Assembly: GCA_900542275.1 (NCBI GenBank)
Contig: UQMW01000041.1
Span: forward strand, 1 to 20,514
Direction: 5' to 3'
Length of the DNA stretch: 20,514 bases
Origin: an uncultured Collinsella sp.
GTDB taxonomy: Bacteria; Actinomycetota; Coriobacteriia; Coriobacteriales; Coriobacteriaceae
The notes below the pieces were generated by a model. The model had not been told where the DNA came from, made no database searches, and saw only the letters and a list, made by a program, of their open reading frames with translations. Positions 7,727 to 15,844 of this stretch are shown piece by piece; position 1 is the first letter of the stretch; each line of letters starts with the position of its first letter. Made by a program: the position numbers and the translations under genes.

Positions 7727-8227
7727 CTATCTGCCATCTACGCGCTTGGCCATCCAAACATGGGGCTGGCCCTCGTCTTCGTAGTCCACCGGGGCAATCT
7801 GCGTGTAACCCGCCTTGGCATAGAGTGGTAGCACGTATTCCTGCGCGTGCAGCTTAATGAGCTTGGAGCCGGCATCACGCGCGCACGTATCACTGGCCTC
7901 GACAATCTTGCTCGCCAAACCGCGACGGCGCATGCTCGGCAGCACGGCCACGCGCCCCATAATGTAGGTCTCCCCCGCCGCGACGCCTTCGTCCAAGTCG
8001 CACGCCGGCAAAACTGGGGCTTCGGCATCTGCCGCGTACTCCAGTTCCTCGGGAAACACGCGCGAGCAGCCGGCAAGCTCGCCGTCTACATAGAGTGTCA
8101 CATGAATGCAGTTCGGATCCTCGTCGATAGCGTCGAACTCATTCTCGTAGCCCTGCTCGTCCATAAAAACGACGCGGCGCACCAACGCCGCGTCGTCAAA
8201 GCATCCCGTCTTAAGTTGGATATCCAT
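7727..8227 (-). CDS. GNAT family N-acetyltransferase (ElaA/YjcF-like)
   Basis: Protein of 166 residues, a full-length single-domain GNAT enzyme that would transfer an acetyl group from acetyl-CoA to an unknown amine. The acetyl-CoA binding motif A is visible as GRVAVLPSMRRRGLASKIV. The C-terminal AKAGYTQIAPVDYEDEGQPHVWM resembles the end of ElaA/YjcF-type proteins. Start: the ATG at 8227 is preceded by GAAAGGG at good spacing; an in-frame TTG six codons upstream would place that ribosome binding site inside the gene, so it was rejected. The gene lies 39 bases after the cpsB-like stop on the same strand and could be the last gene of that operon. The substrate cannot be told from sequence. Confidence 0.85.
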   Translation of the reverse strand: MDIQLKTGCFDDAALVRRVVFMDEQGYENEFDAIDEDPNCIHVTLYVDGELAGCSRVFPEELEYAADAEAPVLPACDLDEGVAAGETYIMGRVAVLPSMRRRGLASKIVEASDTCARDAGSKLIKLHAQEYVLPLYAKAGYTQIAPVDYEDEGQPHVWMAKRVDGR

Positions 8228-8266
8228 AGCTGCCCTTTCATTCAACGCGAACGTTAGGGACAGATT

Positions 8267-8917
8267 TTAGCGAAAATGAGCTCCGCGCACGCTAAACTTC
8301 GCGCGAGCCTTCGCCAGACAGTCGTAATGACCCACGTTATGGGCATCGCTCGCGATGAAGCTGTACAGGTTCTGATCGAACAGGCGCTGTGCCGGCTTTT
8401 TCTCGCGACCAAAGCGACCGCCGGCAATAAAGTCCGCCGAAGCCTGCAGCTTGCAGCCCATATCGACCAGGCGCTCCGCCACGCTTACATCCTTTTGAAC
8501 CGCACGATAGCGCTCAGGATGAGCGATGATCACCTGATAGCCACGGCACTGCAAATCGTAAATCGTGTTCTCGTACTCTCTAAACGCATACGCATCGGCA
8601 TGCGTCGAAAGCTCGAGCAGAAACTCGTTGGTCCCATCGAAATGCAAGTGATCCGCGGCATCGATACCAAGCTCAACGAGCTTTCGATGGTTGACCTCGA
8701 AGCCCATCTGGAGCGGAAAACCGTCAGCGTTATCGCGCAGCAGCTCAAAGGCATCCCACATCTTGTCGTAATCAAAATAGGGATCACGGCAGTGAGGAGT
8801 GCAAACGATTCTGGTTACACCGGCCCGCTTGGCAGCCTCGAGCATCGCCAAGCTCTCTTCGAGATCGGCGGCGCCGTCGTCTACACCCGGCAAGATATGG
8901 CAATGAATGTCACGCAT
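8267..8917 (-). CDS. CpsB/CapC-like protein-tyrosine phosphatase (PHP family)
   Basis: Manganese-dependent protein-tyrosine phosphatase of the polymerase and histidinol phosphatase (PHP) fold, 216 residues, slightly shorter than the usual 240-260. It removes phosphate from the tyrosine cluster of the partner kinase encoded just upstream. Metal-binding motifs are visible: DIHCHILPGVDDG at the N-terminus, CTPH near residue 40, AHPERY in the middle, and SDAHN near the C-terminus. The start ATG lies 17 bases after the kinase stop codon with a modest AAGG upstream, so it is in the same operon. It is the Gram-positive CpsB/YwqE type, unrelated to the low-molecular-weight Wzb phosphatases. With the kinase and its membrane adaptor it would control polysaccharide chain length or export. 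Confidence 0.92.
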   Translation of the reverse strand: MRDIHCHILPGVDDGAADLEESLAMLEAAKRAGVTRIVCTPHCRDPYFDYDKMWDAFELLRDNADGFPLQMGFEVNHRKLVELGIDAADHLHFDGTNEFLLELSTHADAYAFREYENTIYDLQCRGYQVIIAHPERYRAVQKDVSVAERLVDMGCKLQASADFIAGGRFGREKKPAQRLFDQNLYSFIASDAHNVGHYDCLAKARAKFSVRGAHFR

Positions 8918-8934
8918 AGGTCAGCCTTAATCAA

Positions 8935-9672
8935 CTAAACGTTTGCTCGGTTGGTGAAGATGCCCTTTTTGGAAGTGCCCTGATCGTCGGAGCCCTTCTT
9001 AACCTTCTTACCGTCCTTGGTGTAGTAAGAATAATAGTACTCGCTGGTCTCGGTCTCACAGTAATTCATGACGGTACCGATGAGCTTGACCTTCTCGGAC
9101 TTCTTAAGCTGGGCGATAGCGTTGAGTGCCTCTTCGCGCTTGGTAAAGTCCTCGCGCACCACGAACAGCGCGCCGTCGGTCAGGCTGGCAATCTCGGCAG
9201 CATCGATGAAGGTGCCGACCGGAGGAGCATCGAAGATGACGTACTGGAACTTAGCAGACAGTGCCTTGACCAGCTTGGCAAAGCGATGGGAGACGATGAT
9301 GTCGGCAGGATTGGGAATATGCGGCTCGGCATCGAGGAAGTAGAAATTCTTCTGACCTGTCTCGACAATCGCCTGGTCGATAGAAACCTGCTCGGACAGG
9401 ACTGCATAGAGTCCGCCGCGGGAGCGGACGCCGAGCATATCGGCAAGGGACCTGCGACGCATATCAGCCTCGACCAGCAGGACACTCTTGCCGCTCGTGG
9501 CGATTGCCTGAGCAAGATTAATGGAAACCGTAGACTTGCCCTCGTTGGGAATCGAGGAGGTAACGGTGATGGTGCGAATGGGGTCGTCCACGCTCGCAAA
9601 GCGGATGTTGGCCAGAAGGGTCTTGGCGGCATTCTGCACAACGAGCTTATCGGTGTTCTTTGCCTTAGCCAT
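8935..9672 (-). CDS. CpsD-like bacterial tyrosine kinase (BY-kinase)
   Basis: Cytoplasmic BY-kinase of 245 residues, the Gram-positive form that needs a separate membrane activator. Walker A is SSIPNEGKST (39-48), Walker A' is LLVEADMRRR (65-74), and Walker B is VIFDAPP (145-151). The C-terminal tyrosine cluster EYYYSYY (211-217) is the autophosphorylation tail, followed by a Lys-rich end. The start ATG lies two bases after the stop of the adaptor gene, with AAAGGTGG upstream, so the two are coupled. In known systems the adaptor, kinase and phosphatase form a cycle that controls capsule or exopolysaccharide polymerisation. The targets here are unknown because no polysaccharide synthesis genes are in the window. 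Confidence 0.94.
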   Translation of the reverse strand: MAKAKNTDKLVVQNAAKTLLANIRFASVDDPIRTITVTSSIPNEGKSTVSINLAQAIATSGKSVLLVEADMRRRSLADMLGVRSRGGLYAVLSEQVSIDQAIVETGQKNFYFLDAEPHIPNPADIIVSHRFAKLVKALSAKFQYVIFDAPPVGTFIDAAEIASLTDGALFVVREDFTKREEALNAIAQLKKSEKVKLIGTVMNYCETETSEYYYSYYTKDGKKVKKGSDDQGTSKKGIFTNRANV

Positions 9673-9674
9673 GC

Positions 9675-10331
9675 CTATTTACCACCTTTCATAGCCGGAA
9701 TTCGGCCAACAACGGGAATACCCAGGAGCTCTTCTGCCTCTTCGGCACCGCGGATGCGGGTATTGAGCATGTCTGCCAAAACGACATAGGCAACTGCGAT
9801 AAAGATACCGGCGAGGAACGCGACGGCAATATACAGCGTGCGCTTGGGGCCGCTGGGGGCTTCGGGGGTCTTAGCCTCGTCGATAACGTTGATGCTCTGG
9901 GCAGCGCCGACGTTCTGAGCGACCGTACTCACCGAGCTGGCAATGGCCTTTGCGACCTCAGCCGTCTCCTTGGCATCGGTGCCGGTAACCGAAAGCGTAA
10001 TGACACGCGTGGTGGTCTCGGAGGAAACAGACACCTTGTAGTCATCCAAATCGGTGAGGCCCAGTTCTTTGGCGGCGCCGCTCTTAACGCTATCGCTATC
10101 CAGCAGCGTGGCGATATCGTTGGAAAGCATCTGGCTCGCCGAGAGATCGTTGTAGCTCATCTGACCGCTATCGTCGGTCTTGGCGAGAATGTACATGCTC
10201 GTCGTCGCGGTATAGGTGTTGTCCATCGCAACGAAGGACACGATGCCCATGGCGATCGCGCAGACCACCGGAAGGGTGATGACCAGCTTGAGGTGCTTCT
10301 TCAGCAGCTGGAACAGTTCGAGAAGGGTCAT
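9675..10331 (-). CDS. Wzz/CpsC-like chain-length protein and kinase activator
   Basis: Membrane protein of 218 residues in the Wzz (polysaccharide co-polymerase) family, CpsC/YwqC type. Two membrane segments (about 15-37 and 165-190) bracket an extracytoplasmic domain. A Pro-rich stretch, KTPEAPSGPKR, lies just before the second segment, as is typical of the family. The short cytoplasmic C-terminus (about 190-218) is where CpsC-type proteins bind and activate the CpsD kinase. First gene of the module. The ATG is preceded by GAAAGG at suitable spacing. The gap of 195 bases upstream contains a hairpin after phoR and an AT-rich promoter-like region. Confidence 0.92.
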   Translation of the reverse strand: MTLLELFQLLKKHLKLVITLPVVCAIAMGIVSFVAMDNTYTATTSMYILAKTDDSGQMSYNDLSASQMLSNDIATLLDSDSVKSGAAKELGLTDLDDYKVSVSSETTTRVITLSVTGTDAKETAEVAKAIASSVSTVAQNVGAAQSINVIDEAKTPEAPSGPKRTLYIAVAFLAGIFIAVAYVVLADMLNTRIRGAEEAEELLGIPVVGRIPAMKGGK

Positions 10332-10470
10332 GCAGCTTGCCTTTCATTTCCCCAGTTCGGATTGACAAAACTGTCCGTATGTTATCGCATCTTTTTACCG
10401 AGACCAAACTCTATACATAAGAAACAGGCTCTCCTGTAAAAATGTCGGAAGCAATCGTAAAATTGCACAA
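10332..10470 (-). promoter_or_regulatory. Leader and probable promoter region of the tyrosine-kinase operon
   Basis: AT-rich stretch between the hairpin after phoR and the Wzz-like gene. On the minus strand it contains TTTACA followed after about 16 bases by ATGTAT, and further down TTGGTC with TAACAT 17 bases later; both are weak matches. A small inverted repeat, ACAGG-AGAG-CCTGT, lies at about 10425-10438. I can support a promoter here only by position and base composition. Confidence 0.3.
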
Positions 10471-10472
10471 CA

Positions 10473-10501
10473 ACGCCGCACCCGAAAGTCAAATGCGGCG
10501 T
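10473..10501 (-). terminator. Hairpin after phoR
   Basis: ACGCCGCA at 10473-10480 and TGCGGCGT at 10494-10501 form an 8-bp GC-rich stem 26 bases after the phoR stop. On the minus strand it is followed by TGTTGTGC and then AATTTT, a poor U-tract, so termination may be weak. Confidence 0.5.
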
Positions 10502-10526
10502 CTACATCAATATCTGTGTTGTATCG

Positions 10527-11951
10527 CTATGCGAATGGCTCGTCCTGCTGTATGGGAAACGTCACCGTAATGGTGGTTCCCACGCCCAACTCGCTCGACA
10601 GATCAAGCGTGGCGTGATGATACAGGGCCGCATGCTTGACAATGGCAAGCCCCAGGCCGGTTCCGCCGCGTGCCTTGGACCTACTCTTGTCCACGCGATA
10701 GAACCGCTCAAATACCTTGCCCTGTTCTTCAGGCGCGATACCGATTCCCGTGTCGGCGACAGCGAGGAACGGATGGCCTTCGTCGTTGGTGCCGCACTGC
10801 AGCGTAACCGTACCGCCGGGCCGATTGTAGCGGATGGCGTTGCTTGCCAGATTATAGATGAGCTCGTCGACCAAGCGCGACACGCCTTCGATGACCACAG
10901 GCTTGGTCTCATGACTTATCGTCACATTCGCCTGACGGGCAACCTGTTCAAGACGCTGCTCAACCGCGTAGATCGCACGCGAGAGCTCAATAGGCTCCGT
11001 GGACCCAATGGGCACTGCCTCGCCTTCAGTTGCACGTTCGGCCTCGTCCAAGTTAGACAGCGTAAGGATGTCGTTGACAAGCGCTGCCAAGCGGCCCGCC
11101 TCACGATAGATGCGACCGCCAAAGTTGCGCAGGTCGTCCTCGCCCTCGACCATGCCATTTGCGATGAGCTCGGCATAGCCCGAAATCGCCGTAAGCGGCG
11201 TCTTGAGCTCATGGGTGATATTCGCCGTGAACTCGCGGCGCATACGGTCGTTGTCCGCTAGCACCGCCATTTGGCGCTTGAGTTCCTGGCGCTGCGACTC
11301 GATGCGCTCAAGCATGGGGACCATCTCGGCATAGGCGTGCTCATAGCTACGGCGTGGGTGATCCAAATCCACCTCTTGCAACGGCGCGATGATGGCACGG
11401 GACTCACGGCGCGCCATAAAAAACGAGAGTACTGCACCCGCTGCTGCGATAAGCAGCATCGGCGCCAGCATCGACAGCAAAATCGCCGCAACGCCAGGCT
11501 GGGCCTGCGCCAAGCGAACGACCTGGCCGTTATCAAGGGTGACGGCGCGATACAGCATAATCTCGTCGAGTGTAGAGCTTGCGCGCTCCGCGGAACCCAA
11601 ACCACTCTCAAAGGCCTCGATGACCTCGGGGCGATCGCCATGGTTGGGCAGTGTGGAAGGCGACGCCTCGTTGTCGTAGGCAACAGATCCGTCCTTATTG
11701 ATCAGCGTGATACGAAGATCCTCGCGATCGAGGCTTCGCAAGAACGGAATGGGCTCCTGCTGCTCGTCGAGGGCGGCAGCAATGAGCTCAGTTTCCTGCG
11801 CCAGATTGGCACTCGTGGCATCCGCCAAAGTGTTTTGCACAAAGAACGCACCCAGCACCGTAAACGCCACGATAACCGCCATGGCGCAGACAAAGATCGT
11901 CACAAAAACGCGGTGCGACAGCGTATGTTTTCCCTGGGGGGCGAAGACCAC
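10527..11951 (-). CDS. phoR: PhoR-type sensor histidine kinase
   Basis: Membrane histidine kinase of 474 residues. Membrane segments at about 15-38 and 156-180 enclose an extracytoplasmic sensor domain. Then come the HisKA dimerisation domain with phosphoacceptor H247 in FTANITHELKTPLTAISGYAE, the N box NLASNAIRYN, the G1 box DTGIGI (400-405), the F box FERFYRVDKSRS, and the G2 box GGTGLGLA. The start is GTG, supported by GGAGGAG seven bases upstream. It lies three bases after the phoB stop, so the two genes are an operon. Position next to phoB and pstB points to phosphate sensing; sequence alone would fit any PhoR/WalK-like kinase. Confidence 0.9.
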   Translation of the reverse strand: MVFAPQGKHTLSHRVFVTIFVCAMAVIVAFTVLGAFFVQNTLADATSANLAQETELIAAALDEQQEPIPFLRSLDREDLRITLINKDGSVAYDNEASPSTLPNHGDRPEVIEAFESGLGSAERASSTLDEIMLYRAVTLDNGQVVRLAQAQPGVAAILLSMLAPMLLIAAAGAVLSFFMARRESRAIIAPLQEVDLDHPRRSYEHAYAEMVPMLERIESQRQELKRQMAVLADNDRMRREFTANITHELKTPLTAISGYAELIANGMVEGEDDLRNFGGRIYREAGRLAALVNDILTLSNLDEAERATEGEAVPIGSTEPIELSRAIYAVEQRLEQVARQANVTISHETKPVVIEGVSRLVDELIYNLASNAIRYNRPGGTVTLQCGTNDEGHPFLAVADTGIGIAPEEQGKVFERFYRVDKSRSKARGGTGLGLAIVKHAALYHHATLDLSSELGVGTTITVTFPIQQDEPFA

Positions 11952-11954
11952 GGG

Positions 11955-12683
11955 TTACTCCTCCGATGCGGTGGCCGCGGTGTCGTCGCCTTCGGCACCA
12001 TCACCGGCAGAAGGCTCGGCCAGGCGATAACCCACGCCGCGCACGGTCTCGATGGCGCTGGCATGCTCGCCCAGTTTTTGGCGAAGCGTCTGCACGTGCA
12101 CGTCAACGGTGCGCGAACCGCCGTCGAAGTCCCAGCCCCACACGCTCTGCAGCAACGACTCGCGGGTAAAGACCACGCCGGGCTTGCGCATGAGGTACTC
12201 GAGCAGGTCGAACTCGCGCAGGGTGAGCTTAAGCGGCTCGCCGGCAACGGTCACCTCGCGATGGCTGGGCGAGAGCACGATGTCGCCCACGCTGAGCACA
12301 TCGCTCGCCTGCTTGACCATGCCGCCGCGACGCAGCAGTGCGCGGCAGCGGCTCGCAAGCTCCATGAGCGAAAACGGCTTAGTCAGGTAATCGTCGGCAC
12401 CGCCATCGAGCGCCATCACCTTGTCGAGTTCGGTGTCCTTGGCGGTAAGCATCATGATGGGCACCGTCGCCGTCAGGCGATCGGCACGCAGGCGACGCAT
12501 AATCGCCAAGCCATCGGTGTCGGGCAGCATGATATCGAGCAGCACAGCATCGGGCACCCGTCGTGCCACGGCAGCTTTAAACTCGCCATCACACGAAAAG
12601 CCCTCGGCCTCGATTCCCTGCTTGCGCAGCGCGTAGACTGTCAAATCCCTGATGTTGTCATCGTCCTCGACGTAATAGATCAT
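11955..12683 (-). CDS. phoB: PhoB-type response regulator (OmpR family)
   Basis: Transcription factor of 242 residues. Receiver domain with acidic residues in YYVEDDDN, phosphoacceptor D50 in AVLLDIMLPDTDG, conserved T80 and K102 (TKPF). The C-terminal winged-helix DNA-binding domain ends in the family motif VRGVGYRLAEPS, with a 20-residue acidic Ala-rich tail. The start ATG has AAAGGGG upstream. The gap of 64 bases to pstB has no clear terminator, so pstB, phoB and phoR are probably one transcript. In the usual scheme it would activate phosphate uptake genes; no clear pho box was found in the window. Confidence 0.9.
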   Translation of the reverse strand: MIYYVEDDDNIRDLTVYALRKQGIEAEGFSCDGEFKAAVARRVPDAVLLDIMLPDTDGLAIMRRLRADRLTATVPIMMLTAKDTELDKVMALDGGADDYLTKPFSLMELASRCRALLRRGGMVKQASDVLSVGDIVLSPSHREVTVAGEPLKLTLREFDLLEYLMRKPGVVFTRESLLQSVWGWDFDGGSRTVDVHVQTLRQKLGEHASAIETVRGVGYRLAEPSAGDGAEGDDTAATASEE

Positions 12684-12747
12684 GTTGAACCCCTTTGCGG
12701 CCGATATGACCGCATCTTAACCCTAAAGGCACCTGTAAAAGACAGCG

Positions 12748-13623
12748 TCAGCCAAAACGCCCCGTCAAATAATCCGCGGTGCGCGGATCGGACGGATTCT
12801 TGAAGAGTTGCGCGGTGGGCGCGTGCTCCACCAGCTCACCCAGCAAAAAGAACGCAACCGAATCGGAAATACGCGCGGCCTGCTGCATGTTGTGCGTCAC
12901 GACCACCAGCGTGCAGGTCTCCTTGAGCTCGCAGGCCAGCTGCTCCACCACCAACGTCGACACAGGGTCGAGTGCCGAGGTCGGCTCGTCCATCAGCAGA
13001 ATGTCGGGCTGCACGGCAAGTGCGCGGGCGATGCACAGGCGCTGCTGCTGTCCACCCGAAAGACCCAGGCCTGACTCTTTGAGCTTGTCCTTGACCTCGT
13101 CCCACAGGGCAGCGCGACGCAGGGAGTCCTCGACCAGCTCATCGAGCACGACGCGGTCGCGCACACCCATACCGCGAGGACCGTAGGCGACGTTGTCGTA
13201 GATGCTCATGGGAAATGGGTTGGGGCGTTGGAACACCATGCCCACGCGCTGGCGCAAACGGCAGATGTCGCAATCGCCCAGGATATCTTGACCATCGAGC
13301 GCAATCTTGCCCTCGATGCGGCAATCCTTGATGCCGTCGTTCATGCGGTTAAAGCAGCGCAGCAACGTGGACTTTCCGCAGCCCGAAGGCCCGATGAACG
13401 AAGTGATCTGCTTGTCGCGGATCTTGATATTCACGTCCTTGAGCGCATGGTGATCGCCATAGAACAGGTCGAGGCCCTCGACGTCGATGCGCGTCGGCGA
13501 GGCGGCAAGATCCTCTGCCGTGGGGCGAGTCGCATCCCCAACCTCGCGCTCATGCGCGGCCTCGGCCTGCGCTTCCATGAGTTCTTCAAGCTCCGTGGGC
13601 TCCACAGCCGCAGCAGCCGTCAT
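12748..13623 (-). CDS. pstB: Phosphate ABC transporter ATP-binding protein PstB
   Basis: ATPase of the high-affinity phosphate importer, 291 residues. Walker A is GPSGCGKST, the Q-loop region is MVFQRPNPFPMSIYDNVAYGPR (typical of PstB), the ABC signature is LSGGQQQR, Walker B is LLMDEPTSALD, and the switch His is in VVTHNMQQA. An N-terminal extension of about 40 residues, rich in Ala and Glu, is unusual; most PstB proteins are about 250-270 residues. Start: the ATG at 13623 has GGAGG eight bases upstream (13632-13636). The ATG five codons earlier overlaps that ribosome binding site, so it was rejected. pstS, pstC, pstA and phoU are not beside it; the gene upstream is a sensor kinase. Confidence 0.95.
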   Translation of the reverse strand: MTAAAAVEPTELEELMEAQAEAAHEREVGDATRPTAEDLAASPTRIDVEGLDLFYGDHHALKDVNIKIRDKQITSFIGPSGCGKSTLLRCFNRMNDGIKDCRIEGKIALDGQDILGDCDICRLRQRVGMVFQRPNPFPMSIYDNVAYGPRGMGVRDRVVLDELVEDSLRRAALWDEVKDKLKESGLGLSGGQQQRLCIARALAVQPDILLMDEPTSALDPVSTLVVEQLACELKETCTLVVVTHNMQQAARISDSVAFFLLGELVEHAPTAQLFKNPSDPRTADYLTGRFG

Positions 13624-13636
13624 ACCGCACACCTCC

Positions 13637-13665
13637 ATATCGATATCAATTCAGCAGTATCGATA
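13637..13665. promoter_or_regulatory. Paired TATCGATA palindromes at the pstB ribosome binding site
   Basis: ATATCGATAT (13637-13646) and TATCGATA (13658-13665) are palindromes whose centres are exactly 20 bp apart, two helical turns. They sit directly upstream of the pstB ribosome binding site. This could be a dimeric repressor site; it could also be chance. Confidence 0.3.
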
Positions 13666-13670
13666 GTAGG

Positions 13671-13705
13671 AATCGCGGCTCATACGCACGTGAGCACATT
13701 GTCAA
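13671..13705 (-). promoter_or_regulatory. pstB: Candidate pstB promoter
   Basis: On the minus strand a perfect TTGACA (13704-13699) is followed by TATGAG after 15 bases. The spacer is shorter than the usual 16-18. It lies 50 to 80 bases upstream of the pstB start, in the gap after the VanS-type kinase gene. Confidence 0.35.
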
Positions 13706-13726
13706 GTGTTTGTAAGGGCACACTGG

Positions 13727-14965
13727 CTATGCGGCGGGCAGCTCGATGGTGAATATCGTGTGTTCGGGCGTCGATTCACATGCAACGGTACCGCCGTGTG
13801 CCGCGATGATCTCCTTGGCAATAGCAAGGCCCAGGCCGGCACCACCGCGATTGGTCGCACGCGCCGCATCCAGGCGATAGAACTTCTCAAAGATCACCTT
13901 GAGCTTAGCCGCAGGGATAGGATCGCCCTGATTGATAAAGCGCACGCGCACGCCGCCATCGTCTTGGCGCCTGGCCTCAATCGTGATAGTCGAGCCCTCA
14001 TAGCTATAGGCGACGGCGTTTTTCATGATGTTGTTGAACACGCGGGCCATCTTGTCGCCATCCACGAGCACCGTCAGGTCCTCGCGAATATCAACTTGGA
14101 CTTCCTTATGCTGCTCGTTGAGGATGGGATAGAACTCGTCAGCCACCTGAGCCAGCAGCAACCCCAGATCAACATAGCCGCGCGTGAGCACGATATCGTG
14201 GAAGTCAAAGCGCGTGATATCGAAGAACTCTTCGATGAGCGCATCGAGCCGGTGGGCCTTGTCGAGCGCCACGCCCGTAAAACGTGTGCGCTGCTCAAGC
14301 GGCAAATCGGGGGCCTCCTGCAAGAGCGAAAGGTAGCCCACCACGCTGGCGAGCGGCGTGCGCAGGTCGTGCGCCAGGTACGTCACCAGGTCATCTTTGC
14401 GGTGGGATTCGTCACGCAGGGCTTGTTGAACCCTACGCTCGCAATCGCGCGCCCGGTTGAGCGCGCCCTCGACCTCGAGGAAGTCGCCGTCAATGTTGTC
14501 CCATGTGTCGGGGTTATCGATCAGACGGTCCTGAATGCGGGCGGCAATCACGCGGTCGGCGTGCAGCTCGCCCTGCTCGTAACCCTGGTAGTACAGGGCG
14601 CGTCCGCAGAAGAACAGGACGCACACGGCAAGCGCCAGCACAAATCCAAGCATGTTGAACACAAAGCCGGCGTCAAAGAATACGGGCTCGCCAATACCGC
14701 CAAGCGCCATGGACCCGATCGCCAACGTAATTGTCCACGCGGCGCCGCCGATCACCACACAGCGGCGAACGATTTCGAATCGATCAATCAGCAAAAAGCC
14801 AATGAGTAGAACTGCCAGGATGCCAACGATATTGTCAATGCCGATGAGCAGCAGACTCAGCAAAAAGAGCAGCACCGTCGCAAGCGCGCGGTTGTCGACG
14901 ACTGCCCGTACGTATTCAAAGAGTCGATCGGGCACCTCGAATGCCTGCCTATCGTCTTTTGTCAT
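13727..14965 (-). CDS. VanS-type sensor histidine kinase
   Basis: Membrane histidine kinase of 412 residues. The N-terminus holds about four membrane helices (27-42, 46-61, 69-88, 99-120) with almost no external loop, so it probably senses within the membrane. HisKA has phosphoacceptor H199 in the block VTYLAHDLRTPLASVVGYLS, very close to VanS kinases. The N box is NNIMKNAVAYS, the G1 box is the atypical INQGDPIP seen in VanS relatives, and FEKFYRLDAARATNRGGAGLGLAIAKEI follows. Start: ATG at 14965 with GGGG eight bases upstream; a GTG two codons earlier would overlap that site. It lies 25 bases after the regulator's stop, in one operon with it. Resistance is not implied: no vanHAX ligase genes are here. 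Confidence 0.88.
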   Translation of the reverse strand: MTKDDRQAFEVPDRLFEYVRAVVDNRALATVLLFLLSLLLIGIDNIVGILAVLLIGFLLIDRFEIVRRCVVIGGAAWTITLAIGSMALGGIGEPVFFDAGFVFNMLGFVLALAVCVLFFCGRALYYQGYEQGELHADRVIAARIQDRLIDNPDTWDNIDGDFLEVEGALNRARDCERRVQQALRDESHRKDDLVTYLAHDLRTPLASVVGYLSLLQEAPDLPLEQRTRFTGVALDKAHRLDALIEEFFDITRFDFHDIVLTRGYVDLGLLLAQVADEFYPILNEQHKEVQVDIREDLTVLVDGDKMARVFNNIMKNAVAYSYEGSTITIEARRQDDGGVRVRFINQGDPIPAAKLKVIFEKFYRLDAARATNRGGAGLGLAIAKEIIAAHGGTVACESTPEHTIFTIELPAA

Positions 14966-14990
14966 ATCCACTTCCCCACCATCAAAGGCG

Positions 14991-15686
14991 CTATTCGATT
15001 ATGTAGCCGACGCCCCAGACGTTTTTGATAAAGCGCGGCTTTTGAGCGTCGTCGCCAATCTTTTCGCGCAGGTGGCGAATGTGCACCATCACCGTATTGT
15101 TGGAGCCGGGCATAAAATCCTCGTTCCACACCGCGCGGAACAGATCCTCCACGGCTACCACGCTGCCGCGATGCTCAACCAGATACAGCAAGATGGAATA
15201 CTCGATGGGCGTGAGGCGTACCGGTGCACCGTCCACCGTTACGGAACGAGCATCGCGGTTGATCTCCAGGCCGTCGAGCTGGATGGTCGGCGACTCGGCC
15301 GCCTGCGAGCGGCTACCGTAGCTGGTGTAGCGGCGAAGCTGAGCGTGCACGCGCGCGATGAGCTCCAGCGGACGGAACGGCTTAACCACGTAATCGTCCG
15401 CGCCAAGCGAAAGGCCCTCGATCTTGTCTTGCTGGGCATCGCGCGCCGTCAGCATGATCACAGGATAGGTATGGCTGAAACGGATCGTACGCAGTAGCTC
15501 AAAGCCATCGATATCGGGCAGCATGACATCCAACAGTGCCAGATCGAACTCCTGCTCCAGGATTGCCTTGGCAGCATCGGCCCCGCTATAGGCAATCTGG
15601 ACATCAAAGCCCTCTTTTGTAAGGTAGATACCAACCAAGTCGGCGATGGCCTTCTCGTCATCAACTACCAAAATGCGCTCGTTCAT
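14991..15686 (-). CDS. VanR-type response regulator (OmpR family)
   Basis: Transcription factor of 231 residues. Receiver domain with D9/D10 in ILVVDDE, phosphoacceptor D53 in LALLDVMLPDIDG, conserved T80 region MLTARD and KPF. Winged-helix domain ends in IKNVWGVGYIIE, close to VanR. The ATG has GAGAGGAG upstream. CATAAT on the minus strand 26 bases before the start is a likely -10 box. The divergent neighbour is a D-Ala-D-Ala carboxypeptidase, which suggests this pair senses or adjusts peptidoglycan stem peptides. Confidence 0.9.
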   Translation of the reverse strand: MNERILVVDDEKAIADLVGIYLTKEGFDVQIAYSGADAAKAILEQEFDLALLDVMLPDIDGFELLRTIRFSHTYPVIMLTARDAQQDKIEGLSLGADDYVVKPFRPLELIARVHAQLRRYTSYGSRSQAAESPTIQLDGLEINRDARSVTVDGAPVRLTPIEYSILLYLVEHRGSVVAVEDLFRAVWNEDFMPGSNNTVMVHIRHLREKIGDDAQKPRFIKNVWGVGYIIE

Positions 15687-15751
15687 GCGTGCTCCTCTCG
15701 CGCTCCATTATGCCCGAGGCGACGCACGCCACACACAACAAGCGTGGGTGA

Positions 15752-15767
15752 TTAAGTCGGCCTTAAG
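15752..15767. promoter_or_regulatory. 11-bp-spaced direct repeat between the regulator and carboxypeptidase genes
   Basis: TTAAG occurs at 15752-15756 and again at 15763-15767, an 11-bp period, which is the layout bound by OmpR-family dimers. It lies in the divergent intergenic region and could serve either gene. Five-base repeats are short, so this is only suggestive. Confidence 0.3.
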
Positions 15768-15838
15768 CACCCTTGTGCCCGTTCGGGCGCGGATGTGGGC
15801 CACGCACGCACGCGATGATCGCCGACGCCGGCAAACGA

Positions 15839-15844
15839 TATACT
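15839..15844 (+). promoter_or_regulatory. Candidate -10 box of the carboxypeptidase gene
   Basis: TATACT (5 of 6 to consensus) lies 39 bases before the chosen GTG start. There is no recognisable -35, as expected for a promoter that needs an activator such as an OmpR-family protein. Confidence 0.4.

Noticed and set aside
11271..12803. A 510-codon open frame on the plus strand opposite phoR and phoB
   Set aside because: Antisense to two well-defined genes, with His/Arg/Gln-rich composition and no domain.
13727..15686. A vancomycin resistance cluster
   Set aside because: Only VanR/VanS-type regulators are present; no vanH, ligase or vanX genes lie on either side.
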